Shown: positions 44,248 to 55,928 of the stretch, one piece after another
Numbering within the stretch: the stretch's first letter is position 1
How the letters are laid out: each line of letters opens with the position of its first letter
Assembly: GCA_023846275.1 (NCBI GenBank)
Contig: JAIUJO010001073.1
Span: 35,001-99,000, forward strand
DNA from: Vanilla planifolia
Lineage: Eukaryota; Streptophyta; Magnoliopsida; Asparagales; Orchidaceae
Reading direction: 5' to 3'
DNA length: 64,000 nucleotides
Notes under the pieces: model-generated
What the model saw: only the letters and a program-made list of their open reading frames with translations
The model's database searches: none
Told to the model about the DNA's origin: nothing
Position numbers and translations under genes: made by a program

Positions 44248-45711
44248 TTAGTCTGTAAGTGTAAGATTTTCCATCTTGTCTTCGTCTAAAGTGTCTTCTG
44301 GTTCTGACATGTTTTCATTTTTGAAAAAATATTTTTTCTTTACTTCAAGTCTGATTTTTCCTAATTTAATAGACTGAAGAAATCTTTTCATTTTTCTTTC
44401 TCTCTGGTCTAGGTCCTCTTGTTCTACTGTCAGAGTGTCAATTAAAAATATTGTCTTACCAGAAGTGACTTTTTTAGCTAAATATTTCGTCCCGAAGTCC
44501 AGCTTTTGAAAGAAATCTTGAGCAGCTTGTTTTCTGACCATTTCTTCATTAAAAAGATTTAGTTGGAAGGGTTCTAATCTTGGAGTTTGTGTCTCAGATT
44601 CTCTGACTAACATCCATAACTGTATTGCAAAGTATAGATTAATATATTCCCTTTCCTCCCAAATTGTCCAAATCTTAAAGACGAATGTCGTTGAAAATTT
44701 TGTTGTATAAGAAGTTAGACTATTGGAGCATAGATCAGGAATATAACCTTTGTAGTCTTTTGAATTTTTAGTGTTGATATAGATTTCATGTACGATTCCC
44801 TTTCGAAGATATTGTTTGTATTTTGGTCTTTTATCATAACAAGTAATGATTCTGGGTCTTTCAGAAGTTAGATAAAGCACTTCCTGATTGAGAAATAGTT
44901 TGACAATGTTTGTTTCTTCCAGTTGCTTGAAAAATTGGAGCAACTTTTCTTCATCCAGAATATTAGTTTGATATAGTTGTAGTATTTCTTTCACAGCCAT
45001 CTCAGCTTCGAGTTTCCTTGTATCTTCATTTTTCAGAGTTACCAACTGTACTAATCCAAGGAAATCTTTAATTCTGAATTGTATTAAATCAGACGTTTGT
45101 ATGGTAGAAAAGACATCTACCAAAGCTTCTGTGTTAAAGAGTTGTTGTTCTAGGGTTTGTAGTGCGTTGGATTGTGTAACCGTTGATCTAGATAAAAGAA
45201 CTTCCATTTGCTTTTTGATGTTTTCTTCCTTTGTTTTTTGTTCCAAGATTATCTGCTTGTTGAGTAGATAATCCTTTTCTAGCTGCGTTAGCCAGTAATT
45301 TGCAGCTCTCCAGTCACTTGTTTGGATAGCACGAAAACATCCATTTAATTTGTTGAACATTTCTGGATCTGATTGTTGAAGAGATTTATTATACCAATCC
45401 TATGTTATAGAGGCAGCAAAAGTTTTTCCTTTTTCTACTATTCTGCTCTGAGTCTTTTTGTTAATAATGCTTTTGGCCTGTGGGTTTGCCATTTGGGTTT
45501 TTGTGACTGAATTGCCAGCAGTCTGTTGGGCTTTTGAAGATTCTACTACAACCTATTGGGTTGATTCCATAAAAGCCTGTTGGGCTTTAGATGTCTCTGC
45601 TTTCTCTTCTTCATGGGTTTTGGCCCTTTTGTGAGTTACTTCTGTGAACTCACCAGTCCTTTTCATTTTTTCTAAGACTATTTTGAGAAACGCTAGGTCT
45701 TCTTCGTTCAT
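44248..45711 (-). pseudogene. M2 ORF D
   Basis: Open for 370 codons from an internal Met at 45360 to the TAA at 44248, the best preserved M copy of this protein together with M3. The shared TAG near 45400 (between ASIT and DWYNKS) and further stops in the Lys/Gln/Ala-rich N-terminal part separate it from the native ATG at 45711, which overlaps the ORF C stop. Confidence 0.75.
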
Positions 45712-47685
45712 GGCCTGCTAAGAAGATCAGCAAATACGTTAGTAAAACCAGGAATATATTTAACAGTATAATTAAATATTTCTAAATAAAGAGCAAGACG
45801 TATGCGTCTTAAGTTTTCTTCTGGATTATGTATCATCTTTTTCTGTAAAAATTGTGCAACTGATTTATTGTCAGTTTCTATAGTGAATTCTCTATGGAGA
45901 AGTATATTTTTAGACTTTTAATGGCTAGTTTGATAGCTAATAATTCTTTATCATAAGTGGAGCATTTGCTTTGGGTTTTTGTAAATTTTCCTGAAGCATA
46001 TGCTACTATGTCTTTGGTATTTGTTACAAATACTCCAAGCCAAAATAAATCTGAAGCATCTGTTTGTAAGATGATATGTTCTTCTTCTGTTGGGAAATGA
46101 AGAATTTGGTTTTTTTTTTGTAATAAACTCTTTGATTTGTTTAATTTCCTTTTGTTCTTCAGAACTTAAGGAGATAGGTATTTTATCTGTATTTCATCTT
46201 CGTGGTTGTTCTCCATTTATTTTTTCATATTTAGCCTCTTTAAGGGCTAATTTGTTTTGTAAGGCTTTGATTTTTGTTGAAAGATTAGGAATAAACCTTC
46301 GTCCATAATTGAGAAGTCCCAAAAAACTTTGTAGTTGCTTTAAACTGGTAAAGTTCACAAGAAATTCTTTGACCTTTGCATATATATGGTCTTGTAATTG
46401 TATTTGACCATTTTTTATTTGTTTTCCAAGAAAATCAATTTCTGTTTTGAATAATTCGATTTTCTTTAGACTTAAGATAATGTCATGATTGAGCATTAGC
46501 TTAATGACATGTAATAGATGATCTTTATGTTCTTCTTCAGTGGAAGAAAAGACAAGAATATCATCTATATATGCTACTACATACAATAGAGGTCTAAAAA
46601 TAGAATTAATCCATTTTTGGAATATTTAAGGTACATTTTTTAATCCAAATGGCATAACTAGCCGTTCATAATGTCCTTATAGACAACTAAAAGATGTTAG
46701 CTCTATTGATATTTGGTTTGCAAGTTTGATTTGAAAAAAACCAGATTTGGCATCAAATTTGCTATAGTATTTAGCACCTCAAATTTTTTTAATGAGGTGC
46801 TCAGCTGTTGGGATAAAATATCCATCAAATTTTGTACAGGAATACAGCTTGCGATAGTTGATAACCATGCGAGCTTTTCCTCATTTAATTTTAGCATGAT
46901 TTCTTACAATGAAAGCAGGAGAAGAGTGAGGGCTATGACTCTTTTGTATTAATTTTAAAGTTTACAGTTCTTGTATTTGACTGTTAAATTCTTGTTTGTC
47001 TAGGGGTGTTACCATTATACCATTAACACGTATATTGGTATTTTTGTATTGTTCTAAGAGTTCAATAGAATAATAGCGAGGAGATTTATCAAACCATTTA
47101 AGAGGATCAGCTGAATACAATAGTTCTAATAGCTTATGGACAGTTTCTTCAAATGTGTTTGAAGTAGGAATATTATGTGTAGATAGGATGAGAAATGAAA
47201 TTTTTGTCAACTAGCGTAGTTTTTTGTGAAGATTCACCAAGCTGTGCTGTAGGAGTATAATAAGGGGCAATATGGGCAAGAAAATGAATACGAGGAACGG
47301 TATAGTCATCAAAAGTAAAGAAGTGGGTGTTGAAAGGAGAAAAATGACGAAGATTATCTAAGCCGATTAGGCAATCAGTATTAAATTCTAAAGGAAGTAA
47401 TGCAAAGTTAAATTTGTAAGTAGTAAGATTATTATGAAGATCTGGGATGGAAATAGCAAGGTTGGCTACTTTATGGGCAACAGGGACTTGTCGTCCCACA
47501 AAGTCAGTAAGTGAGGTTTTGGTATCTAAAGGTAACCAAAATTGCTTAGGGATAAAAACTTGCTGAAGTAAACTTGCTTCAGCTCCAGTATCAACTAAAG
47601 CATGAATAGTAACATCTTCAAAGTTAGGAAGATGAATAGTTATGGGAAGATAAATATGTAATTGGGCTTTTTTCTTTAAATCCAT
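45708..47685 (-). pseudogene. M2 ORF C: protease-RT-RNase H
   Basis: Same stops and frame change as M1, except that the protease part is open from ATG 47685 to 47173 (170 codons, with DTG). YIDD is kept. A two-base loss near 45900 disrupts the RNase H frame in this copy. The shared lesions date to before the copies diverged. Confidence 0.9.
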
Positions 47686-47735
47686 TAAGGAGGAGGAATA
47701 AATTTTTTACTTTCGAGAAGGCGTAGTGTACGTCC

Positions 47736-48843
47736 ACTTACCAAGCTCCAACAATTTTAATAAAAAATGCTAGTTTGGAAGATTGGGCTTATCTCATCCG
47801 ACGAAACGATGCAATTGGAACATTAGTCATTCATAAATATGAGGACTTTCCCATAATAACATCTGCAACCGCAATAGATGAGTCTGAAAATTCCGAAAAA
47901 TATCGGGAATTTAGAATCAATATGAATACATTTACCTCTGAAGAAATAAATACTTCAGAATTAAATGATAGTATAGGAGAACAATTTGAGATAACCGATG
48001 AAGATTTAGAAAAATTAAAAGAGGCTATACCTCATGGAGAAAAAATGAGATTTATAAAGCCCCTTCTTTTAAATCTCGATTTTTAAATAAACATACTTAT
48101 ATTTTCGAGAGAATGCAAGGAAATATAGAATTAAAAGGAGACGATGACTTAACATCCATCAGTCTTCTTAATAAAAACAAAATAGATAAATTAAAAAGCA
48201 AATATCCCAAAATGAAATACCTACATATAGGTATGATACAATTAAAAATCACTGCTCTATTTCGAAGTAAAATAGATACTCCCATAATGGTCGTTTGTAT
48301 GGAGGAACGAATCATCAACAATCCTCTAAGTAGCATTATTGGAGGAGCCAAATCCAATCTTGCTAATAGATTATTTGGAATCAATATTCATCCTGATTTT
48401 TGTATAAGTTTAGAAGACCAAAATGTCGAAAAAACTTGTACCTTATAAATAAGCCTTAAGGGTATACAACTATTACCTGGATCAAAAATCCTAGGGATTC
48501 AATGGGAACATTATATGGCTTTATAAATCTCATTTTTTTCTCCATGAGGTATAGCCTCTTTTAATTTTTCTAAATCATCATCGGTTATCTCAAATTATTC
48601 TCCTATATTATCGTTTAATTCTGAAGTATTTAATTCTTCAGAGGTAAATGTATTCTTATTGATTCTAAATTCCCGATATTTTTCGGAATTTTCAGACTCA
48701 TCTATTGCCGTTTTAGATGTTATTATGGGAAAGTCCTCATATTTATGAGTGACTAATGTTCCAATTGCATTGTTTGGTCGGATGAGATAATCCCAATCTT
48801 CCAAACTAGTATTTTTTATTAAAATTGTTGGAGCTTGGTAAGT
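47736..48843. repeat. ~326-bp imperfect inverted repeat around a ~455-bp loop
   Basis: Left arm 47736-48061 (plus-orientation dUTPase-like C-terminus), right arm 48517-48843 (the same region in native minus orientation). The loop is the movement core. The arms differ at scattered positions (e.g. CGACGAAACGATGC against CGACCAAACAATGC). Equivalent pairs lie at 40350-41437, 55144-56251 and 62553-63662. A transcript through it would fold into a long hairpin. Confidence 0.9.
47737..48520 (+). other. Inverted segment at the M2/M3 boundary
   Basis: 784 bp in plus orientation, the full-length version of the segment at 40351. It carries LIRRNDAIGTLVIHKYEDFP, then SIGEQFEITDEDLEKLKEAI (no stop here, although the flanking M copies have TAA at this Gln), then the movement core. 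A frame change near 48060 splits it. 47737-48061 is the reverse complement of 48517-48843 with scattered differences. Confidence 0.9.
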
Positions 48844-50663
48844 CATGGGTTCTATGATTGCATGAGTAATAAAAATATTTTCTTTTGCATGATGTGGAAT
48901 ATTATGTATTATTCCATAATAGCCAAAAGGTATTAAAATGATTAGATCTAACGTTATTTCTGTTGTTCTATAACGTTTTAACTTAAGCATTTTACCCATA
49001 TTGATGATATATCCTGGTGAGGATATTCTTTCTTTTTTTGGAACTTTTAAAGCTGGTAATAAAGGTATAACCTTTATTTGAGTTAATGTTTTATTTATCG
49101 TAATCATATGTATTTTGAGTTTTTCGAACTCGTTTATTTGTTTTTCGGAAGATTGTCCAGAGTTTGACTCTATGGAGTCGGATTCAGACTCTGTGGAGTT
49201 TGAACAGGATGTAATTTCATAAACATAACTGTCTTCTGATATTTCTTCTATAGTTCCAATATTGATGAAATATTCTTCTAGATTTGAGATAAACACTTTC
49301 TATATGTTTATTGGGCATTTATTTGCATAATGTTCTTCTTTGTTACATTTAAAACATCTACAATGTTTTTTACCTTTCTTTTTATAAAAAAAAATTTATT
49401 TAATTTAAATTCAGGTGTCCATTTTCTTTTAGTAATTTTATATCTGTGTCTTCTTTTTTGTTTAAGAGAAGGCTTCGAATATTTTCTCCAATCATAAACT
49501 AGAGGACATCCATAAACATAATTTAAGTCTTCTGAAAATTTTGAACAACAGTTGTAACCCATTCTAGAAGATTTTAAATTTCTACTCATTTCCTTTTGGG
49601 CTGATGTATTCTCGCAAGTTTTTTCCATAGCTTCTGCACATGCTCTTCTGAGCATACCAGTGTTATGGGGTCTCATAGTTCCTTGTGAGGAGATTAATTC
49701 TCGATACTTATCAGAAATTATGTTATTCCAAGGAAATGGAATTTTGGAAAAGAATCCTTGTATCCAAAATTCTTGTTGTGGAGTTTTCTCTAGATGATAA
49801 ATGTATCTTATATATGTGGCTACAAATTCATCTAACATACATATATTACATAACTTCATTTTATGAAGTTTTTGTTCATAATTTTTATTTTCATTCCATT
49901 CTGTTCCTATAAAATCGGCTACTAATAATTATATCAACAGTTCTATTGCTTTTTGTTTAGCAGGTTGTTGTAAAATAGTTTGACATTCTTGATTGTTATT
50001 TTTTTCAAAATTTGTTAACCATGATAAAGCATTGCCTTCCCAGTAGGATGTTGCAAATTGGATGTATTCTGCAATAGTCATAGTAGGAGGAAGCATAAAT
50101 ATGGTTCTTTTTATTTTTTGTACCCATTCGACATAATATTCCTTTATTTTTTTATATGGTATATGATCTATGTTTAACGTTAAACCCCATGTAGATGAAT
50201 CTCTTTTTTCTTCTAGATATCTATTTTTATTTTGATCGTAGGTACGCCAATCGGAGCATTTATCATAATTAATCATATTTGCATATGAAGGAGTTGCATG
50301 ACTTCTTTCTATGTTATCTCCTTGTGATTCTACCATACGAATTTCTGGTCCCGGTGAGGGTATATGAGTAGGTGGATGAGTAGGTGGAGGTGGAGTTTCA
50401 TGAGGAGGTGTTTGAGGTATATAACCAGGAGGTCTTGGTAGATAAAGTGTACTACTTTCTCCTCTTTCCATGTTAATTTTATAATTAGTTTGAGATTTAT
50501 AAAAGTCTATTAATTGTTGATTTTGTTCATAATATAAATAAAGATTTTCACTAGAGGTTTCTCCAGTTAATTCTTTTTTTTGAAGTTCTAAGAACTTCGA
50601 ATAAACTGATTTATCTAATTTTTGTAGATCCATAATCTTATCAGAAGATTTAAGTTTAACCAT
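48521..50663 (-). pseudogene. M3 ORF B: coat and dUTPase-like domain
   Basis: The coat part is interrupted by a TAA near 49929 (Ser codon in M1 and M2), a change shared with M4. The shared frame slip, TAG and dUTPase-end stop are present. The dUTPase-like domain is open from 49296 to 48595 and reads IPFGYYGIIHNIPHHAKENI and THAIIEPMTYQAPTILIKNT. Confidence 0.9.
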
Positions 50664-50917
50664 TAATGTTTGGTTAATTTTATTCCAAGATAATGGAACT
50701 TAGAGGTTGTAGGTATGCTAATATTATTCATTTTAGTTTCTTCGAGTCTTTGAATTTTATCTTTAATTTCTTTTAATTGATCTACTATAAAATTCAGAAT
50801 ACCTGCTATGGTAGGATCTAGTCCTATTATGGTAGGTAAATGGATTATGTGTTCATAATCCTGTGTCTTAGATACTTGACAGTTATAAGTATTATTAGGA
50901 ACTAAAATTTCTTTCAT
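50663..50917 (-). CDS. M3 ORF A, intact 84 codons
   Basis: Same protein as in M2, no differences seen. TAATG overlap with ORF B at 50663. Confidence 0.65.
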   Translation of the reverse strand: MKEILVPNNTYNCQVSKTQDYEHIIHLPTIIGLDPTIAGILNFIVDQLKEIKDKIQRLEETKMNNISIPTTSKFHYLGIKLTKH

Positions 50918-51336
50918 ATTTTAAGTCTTTATGTTCTAATAATATCTAAGTTTGTATAATGGATTTTTTTTTGCATTACTTTTTTCTAGTTTGTCTTTGT
51001 ATTTTCCGTTTTGACCCACTATTTTACGGCTACATCTATCCTTCCAAAACCATAAGGTTCCCGTGGTTTTTGGGGGAAGTTAGGGATTTCTTTCAAAGAC
51101 CACCATCCCTAGTAGATTACTACATAAAATAGGAGCACAGCTATGGTTCGTTTCCTAACTCATAGCGTAAAGAAAATACAAAATCTAGCCAAAAGTATTG
51201 CAATAAAACTATCTCATTGCACAAACAAAGAGATTATTAAAACACAAAGGAGAATGTTTAGTTATATATTTTAAACAAAAGCATAAACATAAATATTTAT
51301 AAAAACCTTAAGACTTACAAGCTTGGAGCACTTCAG

Positions 51337-51348
51337 GCTCTGATACCA
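51337..51348 (-). other. M3 primer-binding site (tRNA-iMet)
   Basis: Minus strand TGGTATCAGAGC, 7409 bp from the M2 site. Confidence 0.9.
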
Positions 51349-51468
51349 AATTTACAACACGAGACAAACACTTGAAAACTTGAAGAAAACTTGAAGAGAG
51401 CACACCAAACTTATAAAAACAAAGAGAGTAGTTTTTTTCTGATGCCCCTCTGGTAGAGAGAAGCCTCT

Positions 51469-51476
51469 TATTTATA
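51469..51476 (-). promoter_or_regulatory. M3 TATA box
   Basis: Minus strand TATAAATA. The TTTTGCTTAGTGC minisatellite is at 51513-51656. Confidence 0.6.
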
Positions 51477-51656
51477 GAAAGATTCCTTCAGAATGAAGTA
51501 AGTCTTTTGATAGTGCACCATTGCTTTTTGCTTAGTGCGCCTTTCTTTTGCTTAGTGCACCCTTGCTTTTGCATAGTGCGCTTTTGCTTTTTGCTTTTTC
51601 TTAGTGCCTTGGTCCACCATGCTTGCTTTTGCTTAGTGCCTTGGTCCACCATGCTT

Positions 51657-53120
51657 TTAGTCTGTAAGTGTAAGATTTTCCATCTTGTCTTCGTCTAAAG
51701 TGTCTTCTGGTTCTGACATGTTTTCATTTTTGAAAAAATATTTTTTCTTTACTTCAAGTCTGATTTTTCCTAATTTAATAGACTGAAGAAATCTTTTCAT
51801 TTTTCTTTCTCTCTGGTCTATGTCCTCTTGTTCTACTGTCAGAGTGTCAATTAAAAATATTGTCTTACCAGAAGTGACTTTTTTAGCTAAATATTTCGTC
51901 CCGAAGTCCAGTTTTTGAAAGAAATCTTGAGCAGCTTGTTTTCTGACCATTTCTTCATTAAAAAGATTTAGTTGGAAGGGTTCTAATCTTGGAGTTTGTG
52001 TCTCAGATTCTCTGACTAACATCCATAACTGTATTGCAAAGTATAGATTAATATATTCCCTTTCCTCCCAAATTGTCCAAATCTTAAAGACGAATGTCGT
52101 TGAAAATTTTGTTGTATAAGAAGTTAGACTATTGGAGCATAGATCAGGAATATAACCTTTGTAGTCTTTTGAATTTTTAGTGTTGATATAGATTTCATGT
52201 ACGATTCCCTTTCGAAGATATTGTTTGTATTTTGGTATTTTATCATAACAAGTAATGATTCTGGGTCTTTCAGAAGTTAGATAAAGCACTTCCTCATTGA
52301 GAAATAGATTGACAATGTTTGTTTCTTCCAGTTGCTTGAAAAATTGGAGCAACTTTTCTTCATCCAGAATATTAGTTTGATATAGTTGTAGTATTTCTTT
52401 CACAGCCATCTCAGCTTCGAGTTTCCTTGTATCTTCATTTTTCAGAGTTACCAACTGTACTAATCCAAGGAAATCTTTAATTCTGAATTGTATTAAATCA
52501 GACGTTTGTATGGTAGAAAAGACATCTACCAAAGCTTCTGTGTTAAAGAGTTGTTGTTCTAGGGTTTGTAGTGCGTTGGATTGTGTAACCGTTGATCTAG
52601 ATAAAAGAACTTCCATTTGCTTTTTGATGTTTTCTTCCTTTGTTTTTTGTTCCAAGATTATCTGCTTGTTGAGTAGATAATCCTTTTCTAGCTGCGTTAG
52701 CCAGTAATTTGCAGCTCTCCAGTCACTTGTTTGGATAGCACGAAAACATCCATTTAATTTGTTGAACATTTCTGGATCTGATTGTTGAAGAGATTTATTA
52801 TACCAATCCTATGTTATAGAGGCAGCAAAAGTTTTTCCTTTTTCTACTATTCTGCTCTGAGTCTTTTTGTTAATAATGCTTTTGGCCCTTGGGTTTGCTA
52901 TTTAGGTTTTTGTGACTTAATTGCCAGCAGCCTGTTGGGCTTTTGAAGATTCTACTACAACCTATTGGGTTGATTCCATAAAAGCCTGTTGGGCTTTAGA
53001 TGTCTCTGCTTTCTCTTCTTCATGGGTTTTGGCCCTTTTGTGAGTTACTTCTGTGAACTCACCAGTCCTTTTCATTTTTTCTAAGACTATTTTGAGAAAC
53101 GTTAGGTCTTCTTCGTTCAT
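51657..53120 (-). pseudogene. M3 ORF D
   Basis: 370 codons open from 52769. It differs from M2 by a few residues (for example EDIDQ for EDLDQ, NEEVLY for NQEVLY), changes shared with M4. The shared TAG and N-terminal stops remain; extra changes near 52890-52920 give further stops. Confidence 0.75.
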
Positions 53121-55093
53121 GGCCTGCTAAGAAGATCAGCAAATACGTTAGTAAAATCAGGAATATATTTAACAGTATAATTAAATATTTCTAAATAAAG
53201 AGCAAGACGTATGCGTCTTAAGTTTTCTTCTGGATTATGTATCATCTTTTTCTGTAAAAATTGTGCAACAGATTTATTGTCAGTTTCTATAGTGAATTCT
53301 CTATGGAGAAGATATATTTTTAGACTTTTAATGGCTAGTTTGATAGCTAATAATTCTTTGTCATAAGTGGAGCATTTGCTTTGGGTTTTTGTAAATTTTC
53401 CTGAAGCATATGCTACTGTCTTTGGTATTTGTTACAAATACTCCAGGCCAAAATAAATCTGAAGCATCTGTTTGTAAGATGATATGTTCTTCTTCTGTTG
53501 GGAAATGAAGAATTTGGTTTTTTTTTTGTAATAAACTCTTTGATTTGTTTAATTTCCTTTTGTTCTTCAGAACTTAAGGAGATAGGTATTTTATCTGTAT
53601 TTCATCTTCATGGTTGTTCTCCATTTATTTTTTCATATTTAGCCTCTTTAAGGGCTAATTTGTTTTGTAAGGCTTTGATTTTTGTTGAAAGATTAGGAAT
53701 AAACCTTCGTCCATAATTGAGAAGTCCCAAAAAACTTTGTAGTTGCTTTAAACTGGTAAAGTTCACAAGAAATTCTTTGACCTTTGCATATATATGGTCT
53801 TGTAATTGTATTTGACCATTTTTTATTTGTTTTCCAAGAAAATCAATTTCTGTTTTGAATAATTCGATTTTCTTTAGACTTAAGATAATGTCATGATTGA
53901 GCATTAGCTTAATGACATGTAATAGATGATCTTTATGTTCTTCTTCAGTGGAAGAAAAGACAAGAATATCATCTATATATGCTACTACATATAACAGAGG
54001 TCTAAAAATAGAATTAATCCATTTTTGGAATATTTAAGGTACATTTTTTAATCCAAATGGCATAACTAGCCATTCATAATGTCCTTATAGACAACTAAAA
54101 GATGTTAGCTCTATTGATATTTTGTTTGCAAGTTTGATTTGAAAAAAACCAGATTTGGCATCAAATTTGCTATAGTATTTAGCACCTCAAATTTTATTAA
54201 TGAGGTGCTCAGCTGTTGGGATAAAATATCCATCGAATTTTGTACAGGAATTCAGCTTGCGATAGTTGATAACCATGCGAGCTTTTCCTCGTTTAATTTT
54301 AGCATGATTTCTTACAATGAAAGCAGGAGAAGAGTGAGGGCTATGACTCTTTTGTATTAATTTTAAAGTTTACAGTTCTTGTATTTGACTGTTAAATTCT
54401 TGTTTGTCTAGGGGTGTTACCATTATACCATTAACACGTATATTGGTATTTTTGTATTGTTCTAAGAGTTCAATAGAATAATAGCGAGGAGATTTATCAA
54501 ACCATTTAAGAGGATCAGCTGAATACAATGGTTCTAATAGCTTATGGACAGTTTCTTCAAATGTGTTTGAAGTAGGAATATTATGTGTAGATAGGATGAG
54601 AAATGAAATTTTTGTCAACTAGCGTAGTTTTTTGTGAAGATTCACCAAGCTGTGCTGTAGGAGTATAATAAGGGGCAATATGGGCAAGAAAATGAATACG
54701 AGGAACGGTATAGTCATCAAAAGTAAAGAAGTGGGTGTTGAAAGGAGAAAAATGACGAAGATTATCTAAGCCGATTAGGCAATCAGTATTAAATTCTAAA
54801 GGAAGTAATGCAAAGTTAAATTTGTAAGTAGTAAGATTATTATGAAGATCTGGGATGGAAATAGCAAGGTTGGCTACTTTATGGGCAACAGGGACTTGTC
54901 GTCCCACAAAGTCAGTAAGTGAGGTTTTGGTATCTAAAGGTAACCAAAATTGCTTAGGGATAAAAACTTGCTGAAGTAAACTTGCTTCAGCTCCAGTATC
55001 AACTAAAGCATGAATAGTAACATCTTCAAAGTTAGGAAGATGAATAGTTATGGGAAGATAAATATGTAATTGGGCTTTTTTCCTTAAATCCAT
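53117..55093 (-). pseudogene. M3 ORF C: protease-RT-RNase H
   Basis: Protease open from ATG 55093 (DTG present). All shared M lesions are present. A two-base deletion near 53415, shared with M4, disrupts RNase H. ATT replaces ATTT in the run near 54195. Confidence 0.9.
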
Positions 55094-55144
55094 TAAGGAG
55101 GAGGAATAAATTTTTTACTTTCGAGAAGGCGTAGTGTACGTCCA

Positions 55145-55928
55145 CTTACCAAGCTCCAACAATTTTAATAAAAAATGCTAGTTTGGAAGATTGGGCTTAT
55201 CTCATCCGACGAAACGATGCAATTGGAACATTAGTCATTCATAAATATGAGGACTTTCCCATAATAACATCTGCAACCGCAATAGATGAGTCTGAAAATT
55301 CCGAAAAATATCGGGAATTTAGAATCAATATGAATACATTTACCTCTGAAGAAATAAATACTTCAGAATTAAATGATAGTATAGGAGAACAATTTGAGAT
55401 AACCGATGAAGATTTAGAAAAATTAAAAGAGGCTATACCTCATGGAGAAAAAATGAGATTTATAAAGCCCCTTCTTTTAAATCTCGATTTTTAAATAAAC
55501 ATACTTATATTTTCGAGAGAATGCAAGGAAATATAGAATTAAAAGGAGACGATGACTTAACATCCATCAGTCTTCTTAATAAAAACAAAATAGATAAATT
55601 AAAAAGCAAATATCCCAAAATGAAATACCTACATATAGGTATGATACAATTAAAAATCACTGCTCTATTTCGAAGTAAAATAGATACTCCCATAATGGTC
55701 GTTTGTATGGAGGAACGAATCATCAACAATCCTCTAAGTAGCATTATTGGAGGAGCCAAATCCAATCTTGCTAATAGATTATTTGGAATCAATATTCATC
55801 CTGATTTTTGTATAAGTTTAGAAGACCAAAATGTCGAAAAAACTTGTACCTTATAAATAAGCCTTAAGGGTATACAACTATTACCTGGATCAAAAATCCT
55901 AGGGATTCAATGGGAACATTATATGGCT
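55145..55928 (+). other. Inverted segment at the M3/M4 boundary
   Basis: 784 bp, apparently identical to the segment at 47737 apart from position. It forms the same inverted repeat with 55925-56251. Confidence 0.9.

Noticed and set aside
47775..48448. Plus-strand frames of 103 and 111 codons inside the M array, as separate genes
   Set aside because: They are fragments of viral ORF B in the inverted segment, without the rest of the gene or a promoter.
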